A stretch of DNA of 5,615 nt from Syntrophobacterales bacterium. GTDB taxonomy: Bacteria > Desulfobacterota > Syntrophia > Syntrophales > JAAYKM01. This document shows, piece by piece, positions 1 through 5,305 of the stretch; position 1 is the stretch's first letter, and every line of letters starts with the position of its first letter. The DNA is taken from the NCBI GenBank assembly GCA_031285215.1, contig JAITWQ010000139.1, forward strand, positions 1 through 5,615, written 5' to 3'. A model generated the notes under the pieces. That model did no database searches. It worked only from the letters and a program-made list of their open reading frames with translations, and was not told where the DNA came from. Made by a program: the position numbers and the translations under genes.

Positions 1-572
1 TTCGTAATACGCTTCACATCCAAAAGATAAGCCCTGATACGCTCGCCCCTTTTGTATATTTCCCGATGGATCTGCTCCGACGTGGGGATAATCCCTTCCG
101 TCCGCCCAAGATTGACAATGATGCCGCCTCCCTCAAAGCGTTGCACAAACCCGTTAACAATCTCGCCTTTTCGATCCTTATACCCCTCATAAACATTATC
201 CCGTTCCGCGTCCTTCACGCGCTGAATAATAATCTGCTTGGCCGTCTGTACCGCAATCCGTCCAAAGGTGCTGGCATCAATTTTGGAACCAATGCTGTCC
301 CCCGGTTCTGCTTCAGGATCAAGATTTTCTCTTACGTGTCCCAAAGCAATCTGGGTTTCGCTGTCAGTCACCGTTTCCACAACAACTTTGAATTGAAACA
401 CTTCAATCTCACCCGTTTCCTCGTTATAATGGGCTTCGATATCAACCTGGTTGCCCAGTTTTTTCCGCGCCGCAGAAAGCATGGCAGCCTCAAGGGCTTC
501 AATGATAATATCCCTGTCCAATCCCCTGTCTTTACCCAGTTGTTCTATCAGACGCTTAAGTTCCGGCAGCAT
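1..572 (-). CDS. nusA: Transcription termination/antitermination factor NusA, N-terminal part (cut by window edge)
   Basis: The frame read from base 572 toward base 1 gives 190 codons starting MLPELKRLIEQLGKDRGLD and stays open to the edge, so the C-terminal KH domains lie outside. Residues 1 to about 125 match the NusA N-terminal, RNA polymerase-binding domain (EALEAAMLSAARKK, then a strand region ending in IGSKIDASTFGRIAVQTAKQ). From about residue 130 an S1 RNA-binding domain starts (KGEIVNGFVQRFEGGGIIVNLG, then EGIIPTSEQ). NusA binds RNA polymerase and modulates pausing, intrinsic termination and antitermination, and it is cytoplasmic. The ATG is preceded by GGGAGG at 583-588 with 10 nt spacing. 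The gene follows rimP after a 97-nt gap that holds no other gene; this is longer than the short rimP-nusA spacing of many genomes. The order rimP-nusA is a conserved operon. The assignment is firm. Confidence 0.97.
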   Translation of the reverse strand, partial: MLPELKRLIEQLGKDRGLDRDIIIEALEAAMLSAARKKLGNQVDIEAHYNEETGEIEVFQFKVVVETVTDSETQIALGHVRENLDPEAEPGDSIGSKIDASTFGRIAVQTAKQIIIQRVKDAERDNVYEGYKDRKGEIVNGFVQRFEGGGIIVNLGRTEGIIPTSEQIHREIYKRGERIRAYLLDVKRIT

Positions 573-669
573 TGATCAGCAACCTCCCTGTTATAATTTA
601 CATTTATGTCACAAGCTCAACATGCGTGTGTGGAAATAATGTTCCGTTTATCGTTTCGCCCCTGTTCAT

Positions 670-1140
670 CTAAATTTTATAATCCAGATTGGCCTTATCA
701 AAGGCGTCACGTTGAATACGATATATATTTACACCGCTGCGGATCACAAGATACGGGCCGTCCTCTTCCTGCACATAGTCAATGATCTCGCCTTTAAAAT
801 TTTTTATCCCCTCAATTTTTCTGTTTGTCTTTACTTTAATCGCCGCCCCTTTAAATTTAAGGAAATCCTGATCACGAAACAAAGGGCGATCCAGACCGGG
901 AGACGATACTTCCAGCGTGTAAGGCCCCGGCGGTATCTCATGAACATCCATGATGTCTCCGGCCAGGGGACTGATTAAAGAACAATCATCCACCGTAATC
1001 CCTTCCTCTTTGTCCAGGAAAATACGTACAACCCAGCGTGACGGCATACGCAGACATTCAATAAAAATCAACTCCATCCCCTGTGATTCCACAACAGGGC
1101 GGAGGAGGTCCCAAAGTTGATCGCGCAATGTATCTGTCAT
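670..1140 (-). CDS. rimP: Ribosome maturation factor RimP
   Basis: This encodes a 156-residue protein beginning MTDTLRDQLWDLLRPVVES, the usual RimP length. RimP is a cytoplasmic factor that assists 30S subunit maturation. The N-terminal alpha/beta domain (about 1-85) shows the family pattern GMELIFIECL, then RIFLDKEEGITVDDCSLIS. The hallmark LEVSSPGLDRPLF follows at about residues 76-88. A C-terminal SH3-like barrel (about 90-156) contains FKGEIIDYVQEEDGPYLVI. The reading frame is open upstream to 1410, but that extension is not RimP-like and runs through a terminator hairpin, so the ATG at 1140 is chosen. A modest GAAGAA Shine-Dalgarno lies at 1144-1149. It is followed by nusA in the standard order, and expression is probably tuned by the hairpin at 1156-1178. 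Confidence 0.95.
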   Translation of the reverse strand: MTDTLRDQLWDLLRPVVESQGMELIFIECLRMPSRWVVRIFLDKEEGITVDDCSLISPLAGDIMDVHEIPPGPYTLEVSSPGLDRPLFRDQDFLKFKGAAIKVKTNRKIEGIKNFKGEIIDYVQEEDGPYLVIRSGVNIYRIQRDAFDKANLDYKI

Positions 1141-1155
1141 GAGTTCTTCAGAAAT

Positions 1156-1178
1156 AAAAAAAGTGGGCAAAGCCCACT
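1156..1178 (-). terminator. Intrinsic terminator-like hairpin in the rimP leader (probable attenuator)
   Basis: Read on the minus strand, a perfect 7-bp stem AGTGGGC/GCCCACT with a TTT loop (1178-1162) is followed by a run of T (1161-1156). This is the form of a Rho-independent terminator. It sits only 15 nt before the rimP start codon, with the rimP Shine-Dalgarno directly after it. It may end transcription arriving from the transpeptidase gene, or attenuate the rimP-nusA operon. A short hairpin at this position is a familiar feature of rimP leaders in proteobacteria. Because NusA itself affects termination, feedback control is plausible but is an inference. Confidence 0.7.
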
Positions 1179-1291
1179 CATCCGTCCACCTTGATGATTT
1201 ACCAGCTTCCCTACCACAAGGAGAATCTTCTTGCAAGATAAAAATGTGAAAAACTTTCCCCGGTAAATGTTCTCTGGAATATGCCTGTGGC
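1179..1291 (-). other. Untranslated leader between the micro-ORF and the rimP hairpin
   Basis: I see no convincing gene in these 113 bases. They contain a 17-bp near-perfect palindrome, CAAGGAGAATCTTCTTG at 1217-1233 (8-nt arms with one mismatch around a central base), which could be an operator or weak RNA structure. A possible -35 (TTTACC, 1266-1261) is followed at 17-18 bp by only a poor -10 (TTTTTA or TTTTAT). A separate rimP promoter is therefore possible but not demonstrated. No tRNA gene such as the metY found before rimP in enterobacteria is present. Confidence 0.35.
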
Positions 1292-1426
1292 TTATCCTTT
1301 TTCCTTAGATTCGCGGAAGAGATTTTGGCTGACAGCAACAAGAAAAATGGCAAAACCAACGGCGGCGGCTCCCAGCAAAACATTGATATAAACCGGTGCG
1401 ACCAAGGCAATACGCACCATCAGCAT
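1292..1426 (-). CDS. Possible 44-residue single-pass membrane micro-protein
   Basis: An ATG at 1426 opens a 44-codon frame. Residues about 4-33 are strongly hydrophobic (MLMVRIALVAPVYINVLLG, then AAAVGFAIFLVAVS), and the charged tail is QNLFRESKEKG. That is one membrane helix with a basic/acidic C-terminal tail. The frame is the same as that of the upstream transpeptidase: it is open from directly after that gene's TAA (1465-1463) for 56 sense codons, with no stop between. I see no Shine-Dalgarno before either ATG (1426 or 1420), which weakens the case. Translation might be coupled to the gene before it. The alternatives are a non-coding spacer that is open by chance, a rare readthrough tail, or an old gene remnant. 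I do not recognise a family. Confidence 0.35.
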   Translation of the reverse strand: MLMVRIALVAPVYINVLLGAAAVGFAIFLVAVSQNLFRESKEKG

Positions 1427-1462
1427 CGAAAGAGCGTAGCCGGAAATCCGGGCTGCATTTAT

Positions 1463-3190
1463 TTACTTGCGTTTCTTTTCCTTCTCCAGAGGACGGTTAT
1501 ATCCATAGAGATCCTTGCGGAAATAGGGGTGACCGGAATCATCAATTTCTACCAAAAAGTAAGTCATGTAAACGGGAATGGGATCCCGCAAAATAATTGT
1601 AGTCCGCTGCCCTGAGCGGATTCTTTTCTGAATCTGCTGCCGATCCCAGTTGTTATTGCCTTTGAGCAGGTGTTCGGCCAGGTCAACAGGATGTTCAAGG
1701 CGGACGCAGCCGTGGCTGAAAGCTCTTTCCGTGCGCTTGAACAGGGATCGTGTCGGCGTATCATGCATATAAATGTCATGGACATTGGGAAAGAGGAATT
1801 TAACCCGTCCCAGTGAATTGTGTCCTCCCGGGTCCTGAACGAGACGATAGGAAAATTTTTCGGGATTGACATTCTCCCAATCAATGCTGTCCGGTGATAT
1901 TTCCTTGGCATTGGAGCGCCAGTCCTGATAAATTTTAATCCGCTGCCGTGATATATAAGAAGGATCTTTTTTGGTTAGCGGAACAATCTCTTTGCGAATA
2001 ATACTGACGGGAACATTCCAGGTGGGGTTTAATTCGATGATGGTCATCCTTCCTGAAAAAATGGGAGTGGGATTTTTTACTTTTCCCACTATTGTTTTCA
2101 TCCGCAGGACTTCCTTTCCATCCTCAATAACTCTCATGGAAAAATCAGGAATATCAACCAGTATATAGCGATCCAAATTGCGCGGCATCCAGCGCCATCT
2201 CTCCAGGTCCATGCTTATCTGATGGATTCGCTCTGTTACGGAAACGTTCAGCAGTTTCAGCGTTGCCGTGTCCGCAATGCCGGTTTCCTTCAATTTTTGG
2301 GTTTTTTGAAACAGGCGCACGGCTGCCTCCAGCTCTGTGTCAAAAAGATCTTCATGTTCAGGAATAATTTCTTCCAATTCGCCGGTAAGATGGAGGCGTT
2401 TTTTCAAAGAAGCAACGCGAAGGTCTTTATTCCCTTTAGACAATGCTTTTCCCTGAATTACCGGCCATCCTCCCTCCGTTTCTATCTGGCGATAGCGTAT
2501 AAGAACTTGCCTGAGTCGCGTGTATTCATGATTTACAGGAACAAAACCCGATATGATCTCCTTGAGCTGCGATCCTTCCGGGATGTTTTTCAGAAACGGC
2601 GATTCGTCGGATTGCAATGCCGATTGAGCAAATTCTTTTCCGCGTCCCGATTTACCCCAGCGAAGATGAGATGCGTAGGATTGACAGGCATCCGTCAGCA
2701 AAATATCCAGATCGGCGATGATTTCGTCCGTTAATGGAGAAGAAGCCTCGTCAGGACAGAGAAGATTCGTAATTATATTGTAGTGATAATCAAGGGGAGA
2801 CAATCCCTCATCGCCGGCACGGGCAATAATTTCCAGGAACGCTGTTGCCGATGGGAGGGGCGTGCCGTCTTTAAACCAGACAGGACACCAAGCTTGCCCG
2901 CTGTAAAAATCTGCCAGAGTTTTTACCTTTTGGATAATCTTGCCTCCTTGCAGAACAGGTGCAGCCTTCATGTCATGAGAGATTTTTCTCTCTATGATGG
3001 CGCGAACAGGCTTATCGGAAATATCCGATGTTTTTGAGGGAGGCAAAGGCGGCGTTTCCTGATTTCCTGATGATGAAACGGCGTCCTGTACGGGAACAGC
3101 ATTTCCCGTCTGCTCTACAACAGGAATACAGCCGCTTAAGATAAAACAAGTTCCCAGCGCAAGGAGGATCAAATTCGTTTTCTGTTTCAT
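1463..3190 (-). CDS. L,D-transpeptidase (YcbB/LdtD-like), lipoprotein
   Basis: This 575-residue protein belongs to the YkuD-type L,D-transpeptidases, which form 3-3 cross-links between diaminopimelate residues in peptidoglycan, or attach amines or proteins to it. The N-terminus MKQKTNLILLALGTCFILSGC is a lipoprotein signal with lipobox LSGC and lipidated Cys21. The next residue is Ile, so outer-membrane sorting is expected. A Ser/Pro-rich linker follows to about residue 60. Residues about 88-250 resemble the YcbB scaffold domain (LADFYSGQAWCPVW; DEGLSPLDYHY). Residues about 253-316 are a peptidoglycan-binding domain (LRVASLKKRLHLTGEL; AVRLFQKTQKLKETG). The catalytic domain (about 341-540) carries YMHDTP (474-479) and SHGCVRLEH with His493, Gly494, Cys495 and Arg497. 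All expected catalytic residues are present. The start has Shine-Dalgarno AGAAGGA (3201-3195) 4 nt upstream. It is 18 nt behind the sirtuin gene and so very likely co-transcribed. Confidence 0.95.
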   Translation of the reverse strand: MKQKTNLILLALGTCFILSGCIPVVEQTGNAVPVQDAVSSSGNQETPPLPPSKTSDISDKPVRAIIERKISHDMKAAPVLQGGKIIQKVKTLADFYSGQAWCPVWFKDGTPLPSATAFLEIIARAGDEGLSPLDYHYNIITNLLCPDEASSPLTDEIIADLDILLTDACQSYASHLRWGKSGRGKEFAQSALQSDESPFLKNIPEGSQLKEIISGFVPVNHEYTRLRQVLIRYRQIETEGGWPVIQGKALSKGNKDLRVASLKKRLHLTGELEEIIPEHEDLFDTELEAAVRLFQKTQKLKETGIADTATLKLLNVSVTERIHQISMDLERWRWMPRNLDRYILVDIPDFSMRVIEDGKEVLRMKTIVGKVKNPTPIFSGRMTIIELNPTWNVPVSIIRKEIVPLTKKDPSYISRQRIKIYQDWRSNAKEISPDSIDWENVNPEKFSYRLVQDPGGHNSLGRVKFLFPNVHDIYMHDTPTRSLFKRTERAFSHGCVRLEHPVDLAEHLLKGNNNWDRQQIQKRIRSGQRTTIILRDPIPVYMTYFLVEIDDSGHPYFRKDLYGYNRPLEKEKKRK

Positions 3191-3208
3191 AATGTCCTTC
3201 TGTCTATT

Positions 3209-3955
3209 TTATTTTACAAGGAGAGGAAGTATTTCTCCCGCTTTGCCAATAATGGTTATATCAATGCCGGCGGTAATGGGTGTTTCTTCCGTATTGATTT
3301 CCCCTGCAAAAGCTCCCCCGTTCTTGGCGATCATGGGAATGGCAGCTACGGGATACACCTGACAGGATGTGCCGATCACTAAAAGGACATCACACGTTTG
3401 CGCTGTTTCTTCCACACGTTGAAGAAGCTGATGATCCAGATTTTCACCAAACCAGACAACATCTGGACGAAGCAGTCCCCCGCATATCTTGCATAAGGGT
3501 AACGTACCCATATTAACGGACATGTCAATATATTTTTGGCGGCATTGGCTGCATTTAACCTGCCAGAGATTTCCATGAATCTCAATAATGTTTTTCGAAC
3601 CTGCCCGCCGATGGAGGCCATCTACATTTTGCGTAACCAGGGTAAAATCAGGCAGCGATTCTTCAAGAATTGCCAGTGCTTGATGGGCCGGATTTTCTTT
3701 TATCTGGCTGATCAGATTGCGCCGCCAGTTATAAAAGGCCCATACCAGCTTGGGATTTGCCGCAAAAGCCTGTGGTGTTGCCAGATCAGTTACGTTATAA
3801 TTCTGCCATAATCCATCCTGGCCGCGAAAAGTAGGGACGCCGCTTTCAGCGGAAATCCCCGCCCCTGTTAAGACCATCAGTTTTTTTGCCCGGCGGAGGC
3901 GCTCTTTCAGGAAGGCGATCTTCTCATCGTCCATTGTCGTGTCTGACCGGTGCAT
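3209..3955 (-). CDS. cobB: NAD-dependent protein deacylase, Sir2/CobB family (class III, SIRT5-like)
   Basis: This 248-residue sirtuin removes acyl groups from lysines using NAD+, releasing nicotinamide and O-acyl-ADP-ribose in the cytoplasm. It has the NAD-binding GAGISAESGVPTFRG (31-45), TQNVDGLH (108-115), the catalytic His127 in IEIHGN, a zinc site of Cys135, Cys138, Cys155 and Cys158, and the later GTS (195-197) and N-T-E (221-223). The stretch DLATPQAF...VWAFYNWRR contains Tyr75 and Arg78. These are at the place of the Tyr-x-x-Arg pair that lets SIRT5 and E. coli CobB accept succinyl, malonyl or glutaryl lysine, so negatively charged acyl groups are likely substrates in addition to acetyl. 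The start at 3955 is supported by GGAGG 10 nt upstream; the next Met (base 3934) has none. It is the first gene of a unit with the transpeptidase. The symbol is by family resemblance. Confidence 0.96.
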   Translation of the reverse strand: MHRSDTTMDDEKIAFLKERLRRAKKLMVLTGAGISAESGVPTFRGQDGLWQNYNVTDLATPQAFAANPKLVWAFYNWRRNLISQIKENPAHQALAILEESLPDFTLVTQNVDGLHRRAGSKNIIEIHGNLWQVKCSQCRQKYIDMSVNMGTLPLCKICGGLLRPDVVWFGENLDHQLLQRVEETAQTCDVLLVIGTSCQVYPVAAIPMIAKNGGAFAGEINTEETPITAGIDITIIGKAGEILPLLVK

Positions 3956-3965
3956 ACGCCCATAA

Positions 3966-3970
3966 CCTCC
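3966..3970 (-). promoter_or_regulatory. Ribosome binding site deciding the sirtuin start
   Basis: GGAGG on the minus strand lies 10 nt before the ATG at 3955. The in-frame Met seven codons later has no comparable site, so the longer start is preferred. Another ATG immediately after the GGAGG (3963-3961) is out of frame. Confidence 0.7.
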
Positions 3971-4000
3971 ATTGATTATTTTTTTATATGCACCCTGTTA

Positions 4001-4030
4001 CTTACATGCGGGGCATAAAGCTCTTGCCAA
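4001..4030 (-). promoter_or_regulatory. Candidate sigma-70-type promoter for the sirtuin-transpeptidase unit
   Basis: On the minus strand TTGGCA (4030-4025, one mismatch to TTGACA) is followed after 18 bp by TGTAAG (4006-4001, four of six matches to TATAAT). It would give a leader of roughly 40 nt before the sirtuin ATG. It is read from consensus only. Confidence 0.4.
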
Positions 4031-4088
4031 ATCATGAACCAAACACCTTCCAGGCGAGATGAGGCCGCAAAAAAATGTGACATATCAC

Positions 4089-4138
4089 CTTTTTCCTTAT
4101 TTTTGCATCATTATTGCATAGGGATAACAAGGAAAAAG
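4089..4138. repeat. 10-bp perfect inverted repeat in the divergent intergenic region
   Basis: CTTTTTCCTT at 4089-4098 is exactly mirrored by AAGGAAAAAG at 4129-4138, with 30 bp between. Inside, TTGCAT occurs twice 11 bp apart (4103-4108 and 4114-4119), which is one helical turn. The element lies upstream of both divergent promoters. It could be a protein-binding or bent-DNA region. No function can be assigned from sequence. Confidence 0.5.
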
Positions 4139-4192
4139 AAGATTTATCCTTGACAAGGAAGAGAAAGGAATAGAAAATTATCCTTGACATGG
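4127..4192 (+). repeat. Degenerate tandem repeat carrying two TTATCCTTGACA copies
   Basis: The 12-mer TTATCCTTGACA occurs at 4144-4155 and again at 4178-4189, exactly 34 bp apart, and in both copies GG follows one base later. A broader unit that starts ACAAGGAA and ends TTATCCTTG is seen at 4127-4152 (26 bp) and 4153-4186 (34 bp). A third, diverged start (ACATGGGAA) follows at 4187. The first 12-mer lies within a small palindrome, TCCTTGACAAGGA (4147-4159). The units look like a local duplication that copied a promoter -35 element. Confidence 0.75.
4150..4178 (+). promoter_or_regulatory. Candidate upstream promoter P1 of the lipoprotein gene
   Basis: There is a perfect TTGACA at 4150-4155, a 17-bp spacer, then GAAAAT at 4173-4178 (four of six to TATAAT). 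It overlaps the palindrome TCCTTGACAAGGA, so a repressor bound there would cover the -35. Confidence 0.4.
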
Positions 4193-4212
4193 GAAACAAT
4201 CTTTCCAATTAG
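4184..4212 (+). promoter_or_regulatory. Candidate downstream promoter P2 of the lipoprotein gene
   Basis: There is a perfect TTGACA at 4184-4189, a 17-bp spacer, then AATTAG at 4207-4212 (only three of six to TATAAT). It is the repeat copy nearer to the gene, and the weak -10 keeps the confidence low. AGATGAT is repeated 11 bp apart just downstream (4211-4217 and 4222-4228). Confidence 0.35.
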
Positions 4213-4247
4213 ATGATCAATAGATGATTTGAGATAGGAGGAAAATC

Positions 4248-4826
4248 ATGAAGCGTTCCAGGTATGTTGTGTCAGTTCTGTGTGTTTTTATGCTGGTTTT
4301 GGTTTTAAGCGGTTTCAGCGGCTGTACGAAAGCTCCCGATGCAGAGCAGTCGTCGGCTCAGGCGGCTCTTGCTACTGCGGTAAAGGAAGGGGCTGATCAG
4401 TACGCTCCCACAGAAATGGAAGCAGGAAAGATGCTCCTGGCAGTATCTGATGCAAAGATGAAGGAAGAAAAGTTTACGGAAGCTAAAGTTGGGTATTTAG
4501 CGGCCAGAGAAGCATTTGAGAAAGCCGTGAAAGATACCGTTGCTGCCAGGCAAGCCCTGTCGCAGGAGGTCAATACAATGTTGTCCAGCTTGGAGGCAGA
4601 ATGGAAAGCCATCGGAGAAAACATTGCCGCCGTGGAAGCTAAAATGAATGAGCCGCTTAAAGAAGCTTGGACCGTTGATTCGGCAACTTTTGCAGAAGGA
4701 CTGCAAATTGCTAAAGATATGGCTGTGAATGACGCCGCCAGCGCCAAAGCTAAAATTACGGAACTTTCCGAGCTGGCGGACAAGTGGAAGGATGAGGCCC
4801 AGAAGTTAACGGCAGCTGCCGGTTAA
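4248..4826 (+). CDS. Alpha-helical lipoprotein, DUF4398-like
   Basis: This encodes a 192-residue protein of unknown exact role. The N-terminus (MKRSRYVVSVLCVFMLVLVL, then SGFSGC) is a lipoprotein signal with the lipidated residue at Cys26. The preceding F-S-G is slightly off the usual L-[AS]-[GA] lipobox. Thr follows the Cys, consistent with outer-membrane sorting. The mature part is Ala/Glu/Lys-rich, almost free of Pro and Gly, and probably all helical or coiled coil. The region at about 37-105 (AALATAVKEGADQYAPTEME, then LLAVSDAKMKEEKFTEAK) has the pattern of the DUF4398 periplasmic family, where A-x-x-Y-A-P-x-E is followed by regular Ala-rich helices. Shine-Dalgarno AGGAGG (4236-4241) lies 6 nt upstream of the ATG. 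With its own promoter region and its own terminator it is monocistronic, and it is divergent from the sirtuin gene. Confidence 0.88.
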   Translation: MKRSRYVVSVLCVFMLVLVLSGFSGCTKAPDAEQSSAQAALATAVKEGADQYAPTEMEAGKMLLAVSDAKMKEEKFTEAKVGYLAAREAFEKAVKDTVAARQALSQEVNTMLSSLEAEWKAIGENIAAVEAKMNEPLKEAWTVDSATFAEGLQIAKDMAVNDAASAKAKITELSELADKWKDEAQKLTAAAG

Positions 4827-4862
4827 TGGTTCGTCCATATCTTTCAGATAACAGTAATAAAT

Positions 4863-4910
4863 CAGGGCAGGGGCTGTTTTCAGTATGAGAAAAAGCCCTT
4901 GTCCTGTTTA
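4863..4910 (+). terminator. Intrinsic terminator of the lipoprotein gene
   Basis: CAGGGCAGGGGCT (4863-4875) pairs along its whole 13 bases with AGCCCTTGTCCTG (4894-4906), using two G-U pairs. The stem continues inward as TTTTC/GAAAA (4877-4881 with 4889-4893) past one bulged G, leaving a 7-nt loop. TTTAT follows. It begins 37 nt after the lipoprotein stop codon. Confidence 0.85.
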
Positions 4911-4973
4911 TGTTAAAATCTGATTTGGGTTGACGGAATCATTTTGCCCAAATGTAAAAAGGCCAAAGGCGGG

Positions 4974-4980
4974 AAGAAGG
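4974..4980 (+). promoter_or_regulatory. Ribosome binding site suggesting a TTG start at 4987
   Basis: AAGAAGG ends 6 nt before the TTG at 4987. The alternative upstream TTG at 4930 has no purine-rich site in front of it. Confidence 0.5.
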
Positions 4981-4986
4981 TTTGCT

Positions 4987-5232
4987 TTGTCTGGGGAAAC
5001 TTTGTTCTGGTGGTGCAAAAACCTGCTCATTATCGTTTTTTCCCTTTTATTCTTTGTCTTTGGCTTGGAAACATTAATAGGCGCTTACAAATTAAAAGAA
5101 CCGCATCTGTTTTTTGTATATTTCTTCTCCGGTAGTTTTATCGTCCTTTTCAGCTTAACCATCTTTCTTATTCCCATATTGAGAATACACGCCTTCCTGA
5201 AGCAAAAACGCGGCGGCGCGGGCATGTCTTGA
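4987..5232 (+). CDS. Small two-helix membrane protein, unknown function
   Basis: The frame encodes 81 residues from TTG 4987, or 100 from TTG 4930; no in-frame ATG precedes the membrane segments. The shorter form is chosen for its Shine-Dalgarno. Two hydrophobic segments are clear: LLIIVFSLLFFVFGLETLIG, then after the short polar link AYKLKEPH the segment LFFVYFFSGSFIVLFSLTIF plus LIPIL. The basic tail (RIHAFLKQKRGGAGMS) suggests a hairpin in the inner membrane. The 19 extra residues of the longer form are basic and not membrane-like. The stop codon lies inside a large palindrome (5223-5274), so the last residues (about GMS) may have been supplied by an inserted repeat element. I do not recognise the family. 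It lies after the lipoprotein terminator, so it needs its own promoter, which I could not see. Confidence 0.6.
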   Translation: MSGETLFWWCKNLLIIVFSLLFFVFGLETLIGAYKLKEPHLFFVYFFSGSFIVLFSLTIFLIPILRIHAFLKQKRGGAGMS

Positions 5233-5274
5233 ACATACCGCTTGCGCCGATTTGCAATCGGTGTGTTGGACATG
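5223..5274. repeat. Long imperfect palindrome overlapping a gene end (REP/MITE-like)
   Basis: The core CCGATT-TGC-AATCGG (5247-5252, 5256-5261) is perfect and extends to 5243-5265 with G-U pairs. The outer arms CATGTC (5223-5228) and GACATG (5269-5274) mirror each other, and between them AACATACC is loosely mirrored by GGTGTGTT. The structure contains the TGA stop of the membrane protein. It resembles mobile palindromic repeats that sit at gene ends, but copy number cannot be tested here. Confidence 0.55.
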
Positions 5275-5305
5275 ACGATGGCAGAGGCAGACCTTCTTTT
5301 TGTGC

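Noticed and set aside
66..575. Long plus-strand open frame over nusA
   Set aside because: It is antisense to a clear NusA domain, and its product has no recognisable feature.
1141..1410. Upstream extension of rimP by 90 codons
   Set aside because: The extension runs through the terminator hairpin and leader, has no RimP similarity and no ribosome site. The normal RimP start at 1140 gives the usual length.
1436..1456. Terminator after the transpeptidase gene
   Set aside because: An imperfect hairpin (AGCCGG/CCGGGCT with one bulge) exists, but no T-run follows it in the direction of transcription.
1141..1462. tRNA gene before rimP, as in enterobacteria
   Set aside because: No cloverleaf or CCA end could be found in this stretch.
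2222..2734. 170-codon plus-strand open frame inside the transpeptidase
   Set aside because: It is antisense shadow of the scaffold/peptidoglycan-binding region with no ribosome site and an implausible composition.
4397..4783. Minus-strand open frame inside the lipoprotein gene
   Set aside because: Ala/Ser-rich mirror of the biased Ala/Glu/Lys codons of the lipoprotein; no start signal.
4248..4826. Braun-type (Lpp-like) substrate for the nearby L,D-transpeptidase
   Set aside because: The lipoprotein is helical and outer-membrane type, but it is much longer than Lpp and ends in AAAG, without the C-terminal lysine needed for attachment.
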